Of a stretch of 5,069 bases of DNA, positions 1 through 5,069 are shown piece after piece (position 1 is the first letter of the stretch; every line of letters begins with the position of its first letter). Position numbers and translations under genes: made by a program. The stretch comes from Rubrivirga sp. (GTDB lineage Bacteria > Bacteroidota > Rhodothermia > Rhodothermales > Rubricoccaceae): assembly GCA_012269805.1 (NCBI GenBank), contig JAAXJP010000037.1, positions 1 to 5,069 on the forward strand, read 5' to 3'. A model generated the notes under the pieces. That model was not told the DNA's origin, did not search any database, and saw only the letters and a list, made by a program, of their open reading frames with translations.

Positions 1-12
1 CCCCCCCCCCCC
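1..12. repeat. C12 homopolymer at the left edge
   Basis: Twelve C open the window and are followed by about 50 bases that are almost purely G and C (13-66), reaching to the M20 stop. No gene is visible here. Such a run at the extreme edge is either a true low-complexity tract or a sequence/assembly edge effect. Confidence 0.85.
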
Positions 13-22
13 GCGCGGGCGC

Positions 23-39
23 GCCCCCGGGCCGGGGGC
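23..39 (-). terminator. GC-only hairpin downstream of the M20 gene, weak candidate
   Basis: Arms 23-29 and 33-39 pair over 7 bases around a 3-base loop, about 27 bases after the M20 stop on the - strand. There is no T-run in the direction of transcription; the - strand instead continues into a run of G (the complement of 1-12). In sequence this GC-rich, short hairpins arise easily, so this is only a candidate 3' structure. Confidence 0.22.
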
Positions 40-66
40 CGCGGCGGGCCGGGGCGCCCAGGCGGG

Positions 67-1443
67 CTAGGCCGCCCCCTTCTGCCGGGCGTAGGCGTCC
101 ATGAACCGGACCGACGCCTCGATCCCCTGGTGGAAGCGGTCGAGCCCGAACCGCTCGTTCGGCGAGTGGATCGAGTCCGAGTCGAGGCCGAAGCCCATGA
201 GCACGGTGTCGAGCCCGAGGATCCGCTTGAAGTCGGCGACGACGGGGATCGAGCCGCCCTCGCGCGTGAAGAACGGCTTCCGGCCGAACACGGCCTCCAT
301 GGCTTCCGAGGCCGCCTGCATGGCCGGGGCCTCGCGGTCGACGAGGACGCCGTGGCCGCCGTGGAGGTCGCGGAACGTGAGCGACATCGTGTCCGGGACG
401 TGGGCCTCGAAGTGCCGGCGGAGCTTGTCCGTGATGTCGCCCGGCGTCTGGTCGGGGACGAGGCGGCACGAGATCTTGGCGCTGGCCTTCGACGGGAGGA
501 CGGTCTTGGCGCCCTCGCCCGTGTAGCCGCCCCAGACCCCGTTGCAGTCGAGCGTGGGCCGGCCGGTCGTCCCCTCGAGGACGGAGTACCCCGCCTCGGT
601 CTTCGTCTCGGAGACGCCGGCCTCGTCCTTCCACGCCGCCTCGTCGAACGGGAGGTCGCGGTACGCCTCGCGCTCGTCGTCGGTGAGCGCCACGACGTCG
701 TCGTAGAAGCCCTCGACCGTCACGCGGTGGTCGTCGTCGTGGAGGTCCGCGATCATCTGGGCGAGCGCGTTGATCGGGTTCTCGACGCCACCGCCGTAGA
801 CGCCCGAGTGGAGGTCCTTCTTGGGCCCCGTCAGTGTGACCTCGACGTAGGCGAGGCCGCGGAGGCCGTAGGCGATCGACGGGACGCCGGGCGCGAAGAG
901 GGCCGTGTCGCTGACGAGGCACACGTCGGCCGCCAGCTTGTCCCGGTTCTCCTCCAGGAAGCCCGGGAGGTGGACGCTCCCGTTCTCCTCCTCGCCCTCG
1001 ACGACGAACTTGAGGTTCACCGGCGGTCCGTCGGTCGCCAGCCACGCCTCGGCGGCCTTGACGTGCATGAACGCCTGGCCCTTGTCGTCGGCCGAGCCCC
1101 GCGCGACGAGGTCGCCGTCCTTCTCGACGGGCTCGAACGGGTCCTGGTCCCACAGGTCCAGCGGGTCCGGCGGCTGGACGTCGTAGTGGCCGTAGACGAG
1201 GACGGTCGGCGCGTCGTCCGAGACGTGGTGCTCGGCGAAGACGACGGGGTGGCCGTCGGTCTCCATGACCTCGACGGCCCCGAGGCCGGCGTCGCGGAGG
1301 TTGTCGGCGAGCCACTCGGCCGCGCTCCGGGTCTGCGCGGCGTAGGTCGGGTCGGTCGAGATGGAGGGGATCCGGAGCCAGGCCTTGAGCTCTTCGACAA
1401 AGCGCTCGGCGTGGTCCTTGGCGTACTGGAGGGGGGCGTCCAT
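67..1443 (-). CDS. M20-family metallopeptidase (carnosinase/CNDP-like dipeptidase)
   Basis: A 458-residue cytoplasmic di-zinc peptidase of the M20 (ArgE/DapE/ACY1/CPG2/carnosinase) family, likely cleaving dipeptides or short peptides. The whole catalytic set can be read: GHYDVQPPDP at 85-94 (zinc ligand H86, catalytic D88), RGSADDKG at 115-122 (bridging D119), EGEEENGS at 149-156 (general base E152, zinc ligand E153), SDT at 178-180 (D179) and SIHSPNERF at 424-432 (H426). The lid/dimerisation domain is inserted at about 190-385. It carries DLHSGVYGG (210-218), whose H212 matches the histidine lent across the dimer in carnosinases, and R327 in SCRLVPDQTP. Full length for the family and no signal peptide, so cytoplasmic. 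The ATG is preceded by a pyrimidine-rich stretch without a Shine-Dalgarno, and I see no closer or better upstream start. It lies 78 bases after the Coa1-like gene. The subfamily is well supported; the exact substrate is not. Confidence 0.93.
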   Translation of the reverse strand: MDAPLQYAKDHAERFVEELKAWLRIPSISTDPTYAAQTRSAAEWLADNLRDAGLGAVEVMETDGHPVVFAEHHVSDDAPTVLVYGHYDVQPPDPLDLWDQDPFEPVEKDGDLVARGSADDKGQAFMHVKAAEAWLATDGPPVNLKFVVEGEEENGSVHLPGFLEENRDKLAADVCLVSDTALFAPGVPSIAYGLRGLAYVEVTLTGPKKDLHSGVYGGGVENPINALAQMIADLHDDDHRVTVEGFYDDVVALTDDEREAYRDLPFDEAAWKDEAGVSETKTEAGYSVLEGTTGRPTLDCNGVWGGYTGEGAKTVLPSKASAKISCRLVPDQTPGDITDKLRRHFEAHVPDTMSLTFRDLHGGHGVLVDREAPAMQAASEAMEAVFGRKPFFTREGGSIPVVADFKRILGLDTVLMGFGLDSDSIHSPNERFGLDRFHQGIEASVRFMDAYARQKGAA

Positions 1444-1521
1444 TCGAGGAGAGAGGGGAGTCGTGTGGGCCGCGTACGCCCGTGTCGCCGCGCGGCTCCG
1501 TCGCGTCGGAGAGGATCGGCC

Positions 1522-1947
1522 CTAGTCACCGAGGATGTCGGGCGGTCCCTCGGCGGCCGACCCCTCGGCGGGCGCCCGGAAGCCCACGCCCGGCACGTAG
1601 ACGTAGCGGACGTCGTCGGCGTCGAGGGCCATCGACACGACGCGCCAGTCGCCGTCGGTCTTGTAGCCGGCGATCCGGAGCGTCCCGCCCGCCCGCTCGC
1701 CTCGGAGGCGGACGAGCCACGACCCGCGCGACGTCATCCCGTCGCCCTCGATGCTCCCGTTCAGGAACCAGCCCTCGCGGACGGGCGCGCCGAGCGCCTT
1801 CTCCACGACCGGGTCCGCCAGCGCCGACGCGACGCCGCGCTCGTAGGCGCCGTTGTTCGTGAGGAACGCCGAGCAGCCGGCCCAGACGAGGGCCATGAAC
1901 AGGGCCAGCCCCACGAGGCCGGCGAGGACGGACAGGGCTCCGCGCAT
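1522..1947 (-). CDS. Coa1-like cytochrome c oxidase assembly family protein
   Basis: A small single-pass membrane protein of 141 residues from the chosen start. Residues about 4-29 are one hydrophobic helix, followed by a soluble domain that should lie outside the membrane. That domain runs ALADPVVEKALG (42-53), REGWFLNGSIEG (57-68), a strand-rich SWLVRLRGERAGGTLRI (76-92) and GDWRVVSMAL (99-108). This order (a short helix with PxVxxALG, then GSI..., then a G-T-L strand and a W-containing strand) resembles the bacterial Coa1/Tim21-type family, named for a mitochondrial cytochrome oxidase assembly factor; the bacterial role is not established. A longer reading from 1998 exists, but its extra 17 residues are unlike a membrane-protein N-terminus and would overlap the ispH palindrome region. 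The ATG at 1947 puts the helix at the very N-terminus, so I prefer it. C25 (WAGC) is not a good lipobox because W sits at -3. The proline- and acid-rich C-terminal tail (125-141) looks disordered. Confidence 0.68.
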   Translation of the reverse strand: MRGALSVLAGLVGLALFMALVWAGCSAFLTNNGAYERGVASALADPVVEKALGAPVREGWFLNGSIEGDGMTSRGSWLVRLRGERAGGTLRIAGYKTDGDWRVVSMALDADDVRYVYVPGVGFRAPAEGSAAEGPPDILGD

Positions 1948-1968
1948 GGCGTCGGACGGTGCGATACG

Positions 1969-1976
1969 CCAACATA
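1969..1976 (-). promoter_or_regulatory. Candidate -7 box for the Coa1-like gene
   Basis: The - strand reads TATGTTGG, one mismatch from TAnnTTTG, ending 21 bases before the chosen ATG at 1947. The spacing is close to that seen for the ispH candidate box (19 bases). No good TTG element was found upstream, so this is weak; if real, it supports the 1947 start because the alternative start at 1998 would lie upstream of it. Confidence 0.25.
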
Positions 1977-2002
1977 GGGCGCCGGACCGTTCCGCCACGC
2001 TC

Positions 2003-2024
2003 CCCGCCTCGGCGCCGAGGCGGG
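2003..2024 (-). terminator. Perfect 22-base palindrome after ispH, possible terminator
   Basis: The two 11-base arms (2003-2013 and 2014-2024) are perfectly complementary with no spacer, beginning 5 bases after the ispH stop codon on the - strand. As RNA the stem would need to open at the centre to form a small loop. No T-run follows in the - direction, so it is not a classical intrinsic terminator; it could be a stem that slows polymerase or protects the ispH 3' end, or a protein-binding palindrome for the Coa1-like gene downstream. Its 20-base core recurs at 5006-5025 with one mismatch. Confidence 0.45.
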
Positions 2025-2029
2025 AAGGG

Positions 2030-3292
2030 CTACGCCGGCTGGCCGCGCCGGCCTTCCGGTTCGGCCTCGAACGGCTCCAGCGCCTCCTCGACCGAGCGCG
2101 TGCCGTCGACCCACCCGAGCAACCGCCGGATGACGGCGTCGAGGAGGGCGTCGGGGCACGAGGCCCCAGCCGTGAGCAGGACCTCGAGCGGGCGCGCCTC
2201 GGGCAGCCACGCGTGGGTCTCGCGCATCGCCTTGGTCCGCCAGTCGAAGTGGCGGACGAGGTGCGGCGAGACGAGCTCGTCGGCGTCCTTGACGAAGAAG
2301 GTCGGGAGCCCGGCGTCCTCGCAGAGCTCGACGAGGTGCGACGTGTTCGACGAGTTGTAGCCGCCGACGACGATCGCGAGGTCGGCGCCGGAGGCGATGA
2401 GGGCCTCGGTCGCGTCCTGGTTCTCCTTCGTCGCGTAGCAGAGCGTGTCGGACGTGTCGGTCACGTTGGCGTCGTCGCCGTCGCGGGCGATGACGGCCTG
2501 ACGGAGCCGCTCGGCGATGGCGGCCGTCTCCGTCGCCAGCATCGTCGTCTGGTTGACGACGCCGATCCGGGCGAGGTCGCGCGCCGGGTCGAAGCCGTCC
2601 GACGTCTTGCCCTCGAAGTGGCGCCAGAAAAAGTCGGTGTCCTCGCGGCCCTCGATCACGGCCGCGAGGGCCTCGGTCTCCTCCGGGTCGCGGACGACCA
2701 CGACGGGGGCGTCGGCGGCGGCCCGGCTGAACGTGGCGCGCGTCTCCTCGTGCTGACGCTTGCCGTGGACCACGACGGTGAACCCCTTCCGTCCGATCTG
2801 GGCCCCCTTTTTCCACACCCGCACGACGAACGGGCACGTCGTGTCGTAGGCCTGCACGTCGACGCCGCGGTCCGCGAGCTCGGCGAGGGTCTCGGTCGGC
2901 GCGCCGAAGGCCGGGACGATGACGAGGTCGTCGGGGCCGAGGTCGGCGAACGGGATGAGCTGCTCGCCCGACGTCGTCCGCAGGAACCGGACGCCGCGCG
3001 CCTGAAGGTCCTCGTTGACGTGCGGGTTGTGGATCATCTCCGAGAGCAGGTGGATCCGGCCGGCCGCGGCCGCCTCGGGGTGCTCGTCGAGCGCCCGGTA
3101 CGCGATCTCGATGGCGTTCTCGACGCCGAAGCAGAAGCCGAAGTGGCGGGCCAGCTTCACGCGGAGCGGCCCGAAGTCGAGCACGCTCGGGTCGAGGTCT
3201 TTTTTGCGCGGGTCGGCGGCGCGGCGGGCCGCCTTTACCCGCGTCACGATCGGGCTCCGGTAGAAGTCGGGGACGTCGAACTGGCGGGCCAT
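2030..3292 (-). CDS. ispH: 4-hydroxy-3-methylbut-2-enyl diphosphate reductase
   Basis: IspH (LytB) performs the last step of the MEP pathway, reducing HMBPP to isopentenyl and dimethylallyl diphosphate with a [4Fe-4S] cluster in the cytoplasm. The three cluster cysteines are visible: C54 in HFGFCFGVENA (50-60), C153 in DTTCPFV (150-156) and C285 in DTLCYATKENQ (282-292). Substrate-binding residues are H88 (MIHNPHVNE), H176 (VVHGK), the HEET motif at 181-184 in place of the HPE of E. coli, NQTTML (247-252), GYNSSNTSHL (311-320) and TAGASCPD (374-381). At 420 residues, with an N-terminal extension of about 42 residues before the first conserved strand and a HEET motif, this is the long cyanobacterial/plant-like form rather than the roughly 316-residue enterobacterial form. 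The ATG is secure because an in-frame stop (3317-3319) lies 24 bases upstream. It is transcribed divergently from the secreted-protein gene. The run of adenines coding K30-K31 stands out in such GC-rich DNA but keeps frame. Confidence 0.97.
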   Translation of the reverse strand: MARQFDVPDFYRSPIVTRVKAARRAADPRKKDLDPSVLDFGPLRVKLARHFGFCFGVENAIEIAYRALDEHPEAAAAGRIHLLSEMIHNPHVNEDLQARGVRFLRTTSGEQLIPFADLGPDDLVIVPAFGAPTETLAELADRGVDVQAYDTTCPFVVRVWKKGAQIGRKGFTVVVHGKRQHEETRATFSRAAADAPVVVVRDPEETEALAAVIEGREDTDFFWRHFEGKTSDGFDPARDLARIGVVNQTTMLATETAAIAERLRQAVIARDGDDANVTDTSDTLCYATKENQDATEALIASGADLAIVVGGYNSSNTSHLVELCEDAGLPTFFVKDADELVSPHLVRHFDWRTKAMRETHAWLPEARPLEVLLTAGASCPDALLDAVIRRLLGWVDGTRSVEEALEPFEAEPEGRRGQPA

Positions 3293-3311
3293 GCGGGCGG
3301 CGGTGGGGACG

Positions 3312-3319
3312 GAAAGCTA
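3312..3319 (-). promoter_or_regulatory. Candidate Bacteroidota-type -7 box for ispH
   Basis: The - strand reads TAGCTTTC, matching the Bacteroidota primary-sigma -7 consensus TAnnTTTG at all but the last position, and ends 19 bases before the ispH ATG. That would give a short leader. No TTG -33 element sits at the usual spacing (the nearest TTG, 3329-3331, is only 9 bases away), so support is partial. Confidence 0.33.
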
Positions 3320-3345
3320 GGGGGAGAGCAACGGCCAGGCGGGCG

Positions 3346-3374
3346 GGCCGGTGCCGGCCGGCGGACCGATCCGC
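3346..3374 (+). repeat. Two adjacent inverted repeats in the divergent intergenic region
   Basis: The first repeat pairs ggccgg (3346-3351) with ccggcc (3354-3359) around two bases. One base later the second pairs gcgga (3361-3365) with tccgc (3370-3374) around four bases. They sit between the two divergent candidate promoters, directly upstream of the + strand TTG box. They could be operator sites or leader hairpins, or composition effects in GC-rich DNA. Confidence 0.3.
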
Positions 3375-3380
3375 ACAGAT

Positions 3381-3409
3381 TTGGCCCTTTCCCGTCTGCC
3401 TCGTACCGT
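3381..3409 (+). promoter_or_regulatory. Candidate promoter for the secreted-protein gene
   Basis: TTGGCC (3381-3386) and TACCGT (3404-3409) are separated by 17 bases, a sigma70-like spacing with a TTG upstream box as also used in Bacteroidota. The downstream box is a poor match to either TATAAT or TAnnTTTG. It would leave a leader of about 70 bases before the ATG at 3487. The stretch at 3376-3390 is the least GC-rich part of this intergenic region, which adds a little support. Confidence 0.27.
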
Positions 3410-3486
3410 GTCGTGCCTCACCCGGCGACCGTCCCACGACTGAGTCGCGTGACGGCCCCTGCCCATCCCACCGTCCTGTTCGCGCC

Positions 3487-4938
3487 ATGACGCTCCGTGT
3501 CGCCACCTTCGCCGCGGTCCTTGCCGCTGGGTCCGCGGCGGCCCAAGATGCGTTCATCAACGAGTTTCACTACGACAACGCTGGCGTCGACACCGGCGAG
3601 TTTGTCGAGGTCGCCGTCCCGGACGGCGTCGACGTGGCCGACCTCGTCCTCTCGCTCTACAACGGCAACAACGCCTCGGTCTACGCCTCGTACAGCGGCG
3701 GCGGGTTCACCGTGGGGGAGACGGACGGCGGCGTCACGCTCTACGTCCAGTCGTTCCCGAGCAACGCCATCCAGAATGGGAGCCCGGACGGGATGGCTCT
3801 CAGTCGCGCCGACGGGACCCTCCTCCAGTTCCTCTCCTACGAGGGCACGTTCACGGCCGTCGGCGGGCCGGCCGACGGCGTCGAGAGCGTCGACGTGGGC
3901 GCTGCGGAGAGCGGGGACACGTCGGCCGGCCTCTCGATCCAACTCGTCGGGGAGGGCGGTGCCCTCGAGGACTTTAGCTGGACTGGGCCGGCGGTCGAAT
4001 CGCCCGGGGCGCCAAACGTCGGGCAGACGTTCGTCCTCCCGCGCCCGGTCATGTCCATCGCCGACGCCCGGGGCGCGGCCCCCGTCGACACGGTCCGCGT
4101 CCGGGGGGTGGTGACGAGGGCGGAGGGGGCGCACGCCGCGATCCAGGACACGACGGGCGGCCTTTTTATCCGACAACCCAGCGGTGCCTTTTTTCAGGCA
4201 GTGGCCACCGGGAGCATCGCCCCGGGGACGCGGGTGGAGGTGATCGGCCGGGTCTCCGAGTTTTCCAACTTGCTCCGGATCGACGGGGCGGACCTCCTCC
4301 AGTTCGACGTGGTCGGCGCCGAGCCCGTCCCTGCCCCGCAGGTCGTGACGCTGAGCGACCTCGCGTTCGACGGCGAGTCCTACGAGGGCGAGCTCGTCAC
4401 GGTCCGGGACGTCGCCATCGCCCCCGACGGGAGCGACGGGGGGACGGAGCCCGACGGGACATTCCAGCCGGGCTCGACGTACGCCCTGGACGACGGGACG
4501 GCCTCGCCGGGGGCGGTCCTCCTCCGCATCCCGGACGCGGGCGACACGACCGCGGACGGTGTGGAAATCCCGGCTCGGATTGACCTGACGGGCGTCGTCG
4601 GCCAAGCGGTCAACCGGCAGGTGGTGGCCTTCCAGTCGGAGGACGTGGGCGGGCCGCTGGTGGCATCGGAGGGGGAGCCAGCCATCGACGTGGCCGTCGC
4701 GGTCGAGAACCCGGTCCGGGGCCGGGCGACCGTCCGGTTTGTCGCGCCGCCGGGCAGGGTCTCGTTGGTGCTCTTCGACGTGCTCGGCCGCCGCGTCCGG
4801 ACGCTGGCCAGCGGGCCAGTCGGCGCCGCCGCCCAGACGGCGACGCTCGACGCGACGGGGCTCTCGGCCGGCGTCTACGTCCTCCGCCTGGTGGCGGGCG
4901 GCCGCGTCGAGAGCCGGACGGTCACGGTCGTCCGCTAG
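3487..4938 (+). CDS. Secreted lamin-tail/OB-fold protein with T9SS sorting domain
   Basis: A 483-residue exported protein of unknown specific function. Residues 1-19 form a Sec signal peptide (R4, hydrophobic core, likely cleavage after AAA before Q20). Residues about 21-180 resemble the lamin-tail-like domain that precedes extracellular nucleases: INEFHYDNAGVDTGEFVEV (24-42), LVLSLYNGNN (53-62) and the closing FSWTGPAVESPGAPNVGQTF (163-182). Two further strand-rich stretches look like OB-folds: about 189-275 (VRVRGVVTRAEG, AAIQDTTGGLFIRQ, GTRVEVIGRVSEF) and about 286-385 (GELVTVRDVAI, STYALDDGT, IDLTGVVGQ). Residues about 403-483 are a type A T9SS sorting domain: NP at 408-409, LFDVLGRRVRTL (429-440), LSAGVYVLRL (459-468) and a final VTVVR. 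The protein should therefore cross the outer membrane by T9SS and be released or surface-anchored. No endonuclease/phosphatase catalytic motif is present. Low-Shine-Dalgarno ATG; the signal peptide fixes the start. An intrinsic terminator follows, so it is probably monocistronic. Confidence 0.86.
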   Translation: MTLRVATFAAVLAAGSAAAQDAFINEFHYDNAGVDTGEFVEVAVPDGVDVADLVLSLYNGNNASVYASYSGGGFTVGETDGGVTLYVQSFPSNAIQNGSPDGMALSRADGTLLQFLSYEGTFTAVGGPADGVESVDVGAAESGDTSAGLSIQLVGEGGALEDFSWTGPAVESPGAPNVGQTFVLPRPVMSIADARGAAPVDTVRVRGVVTRAEGAHAAIQDTTGGLFIRQPSGAFFQAVATGSIAPGTRVEVIGRVSEFSNLLRIDGADLLQFDVVGAEPVPAPQVVTLSDLAFDGESYEGELVTVRDVAIAPDGSDGGTEPDGTFQPGSTYALDDGTASPGAVLLRIPDAGDTTADGVEIPARIDLTGVVGQAVNRQVVAFQSEDVGGPLVASEGEPAIDVAVAVENPVRGRATVRFVAPPGRVSLVLFDVLGRRVRTLASGPVGAAAQTATLDATGLSAGVYVLRLVAGGRVESRTVTVVR

Positions 4939-4958
4939 CGGACGCGTTCTAGACGATC

Positions 4959-5001
4959 CGCGGCGGGGTGGGGCCTTCGGGCTCCGCCCCGCCGCGTTTT
5001 T
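4959..5001 (+). terminator. Strong rho-independent terminator after the secreted-protein gene
   Basis: A 17-base-pair stem (4959-4975 with 4980-4996, two G-U pairs at 4972/4983 and 4969/4986, otherwise Watson-Crick) is closed by a UUCG tetraloop on a C-G pair (4976-4979) and followed at once by five T (4997-5001). It starts 20 bases after the stop codon. This is the textbook shape of an intrinsic terminator reading on the + strand. The upstream flank has no A-tract to serve a convergent gene, so it looks one-directional. Confidence 0.92.
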
Positions 5002-5005
5002 GTGT

Positions 5006-5025
5006 CGCCTCGGCGCCGCGGCGGG
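5006..5025. repeat. Second copy of the 20-base palindromic intergenic element
   Basis: This stretch equals 2005-2024 at 19 of 20 positions (5019 is C where 2018 is A). The change breaks one base pair of the palindrome. Both copies lie a short distance after a gene, here just past the + strand terminator, where it might also serve a gene entering from beyond the right edge. Confidence 0.4.
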
Positions 5026-5035
5026 GGGGGGGGGG
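5023..5035. repeat. G13 homopolymer near the right edge
   Basis: Thirteen G in a row, followed by a GC-only tail (5040-5069) with no recognisable gene. It mirrors the C12 tract at the opposite edge. The run could form G-quadruplex-type structure on the + strand, or reflect unreliable base calling at the end of an assembled fragment. Confidence 0.85.
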
Positions 5036-5069
5036 CCTTGCCCGCCCGCCGCCCGGACCCCGGCGCCGC

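Noticed and set aside
1..66. Terminal inverted repeat pairing the two window edges, as in a mobile element
   Set aside because: Beyond the C12/G13 runs the flanking bases do not match as inverted copies, and no transposase or integrase is present.
1487..1511. Palindrome gccgcgcggc and a 5-base stem after the Coa1-like gene as a terminator
   Set aside because: Short stems, no T-run, and such palindromes are expected often at this GC content.
130..1977. A 615-codon open frame on the + strand across the M20 and Coa1-like genes
   Set aside because: Its translation is a low-complexity mix of R, V, E, D, A and G typical of a shadow frame in GC-rich DNA, and it lies opposite two genes with clear family motifs.
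3200..3205. A6 run on the - strand inside ispH as a possible programmed frameshift site
   Set aside because: The reading frame continues intact with all downstream motifs, and no stop or stimulatory structure suggests frameshifting.
1853..3490. A 545-codon open frame on the + strand opposite ispH
   Set aside because: Antisense shadow with repetitive R/V/E/D/L composition and no recognisable domain.
1761..3560. A 599-codon open frame on the - strand overlapping ispH in another frame
   Set aside because: Arginine- and proline-rich shadow translation; ispH in the overlapping frame has all catalytic motifs.
4186..4194. T-run in the secreted-protein gene as an internal terminator
   Set aside because: It encodes F235-F236 in frame and has no strong hairpin directly ahead of it.
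3418..4605. A 395-codon open frame on the - strand opposite the secreted-protein gene
   Set aside because: Shadow of the T9SS-tailed gene, with biased composition and no signal peptide or motif of its own.

Overview
The window is very GC-rich (about 70% by eye) and looks like a chromosomal fragment of a high-GC member of the Bacteroidota/Rhodothermota side of the tree. The best taxonomic clue is the gene on the + strand, whose product has a Sec signal peptide and ends in a typical type IX secretion (T9SS, type A) sorting domain; that machinery is restricted to the Bacteroidota superphylum. None of the four genes has a recognisable Shine-Dalgarno sequence, which also fits that group. A Rhodothermales lineage of the Rubricoccus/Rubrivirga kind is my inference from composition plus the T9SS tail; it is not shown directly.

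Layout: three genes lie on the - strand in the order of transcription ispH (2030-3292), a small Coa1-like membrane protein (1522-1947), and an M20-family dipeptidase/metallopeptidase (67-1443). They are separated by gaps of 82 and 78 bases. A 194-base divergent intergenic region (3293-3486) holds candidate promoters for both directions and two adjacent inverted repeats. The + strand then carries one gene (3487-4938) for a secreted protein with a lamin-tail-like N-terminal domain, two probable OB-fold regions and the T9SS tail, followed by a strong intrinsic terminator. Both edges of the window are extremely GC-rich low-complexity sequence (C12 at the left, G13 at the right).

Functionally the genes are mostly housekeeping: isoprenoid precursor synthesis (IspH), a probable respiratory-oxidase assembly factor (Coa1-like), and peptide breakdown (M20). 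The fourth is an exported protein related in its N-terminal half to extracellular nucleases but without a nuclease domain. The - strand genes need not be one operon: a perfect 22-base palindrome lies just after ispH, and a candidate promoter lies just ahead of the Coa1-like gene. I see no CRISPR array, tRNA, rRNA, insertion sequence, phage gene or defence system. The most interesting items are the nuclease-less secreted protein, the tandem inverted repeats in the divergent region, and a 20-base intergenic element present twice with one mismatch.
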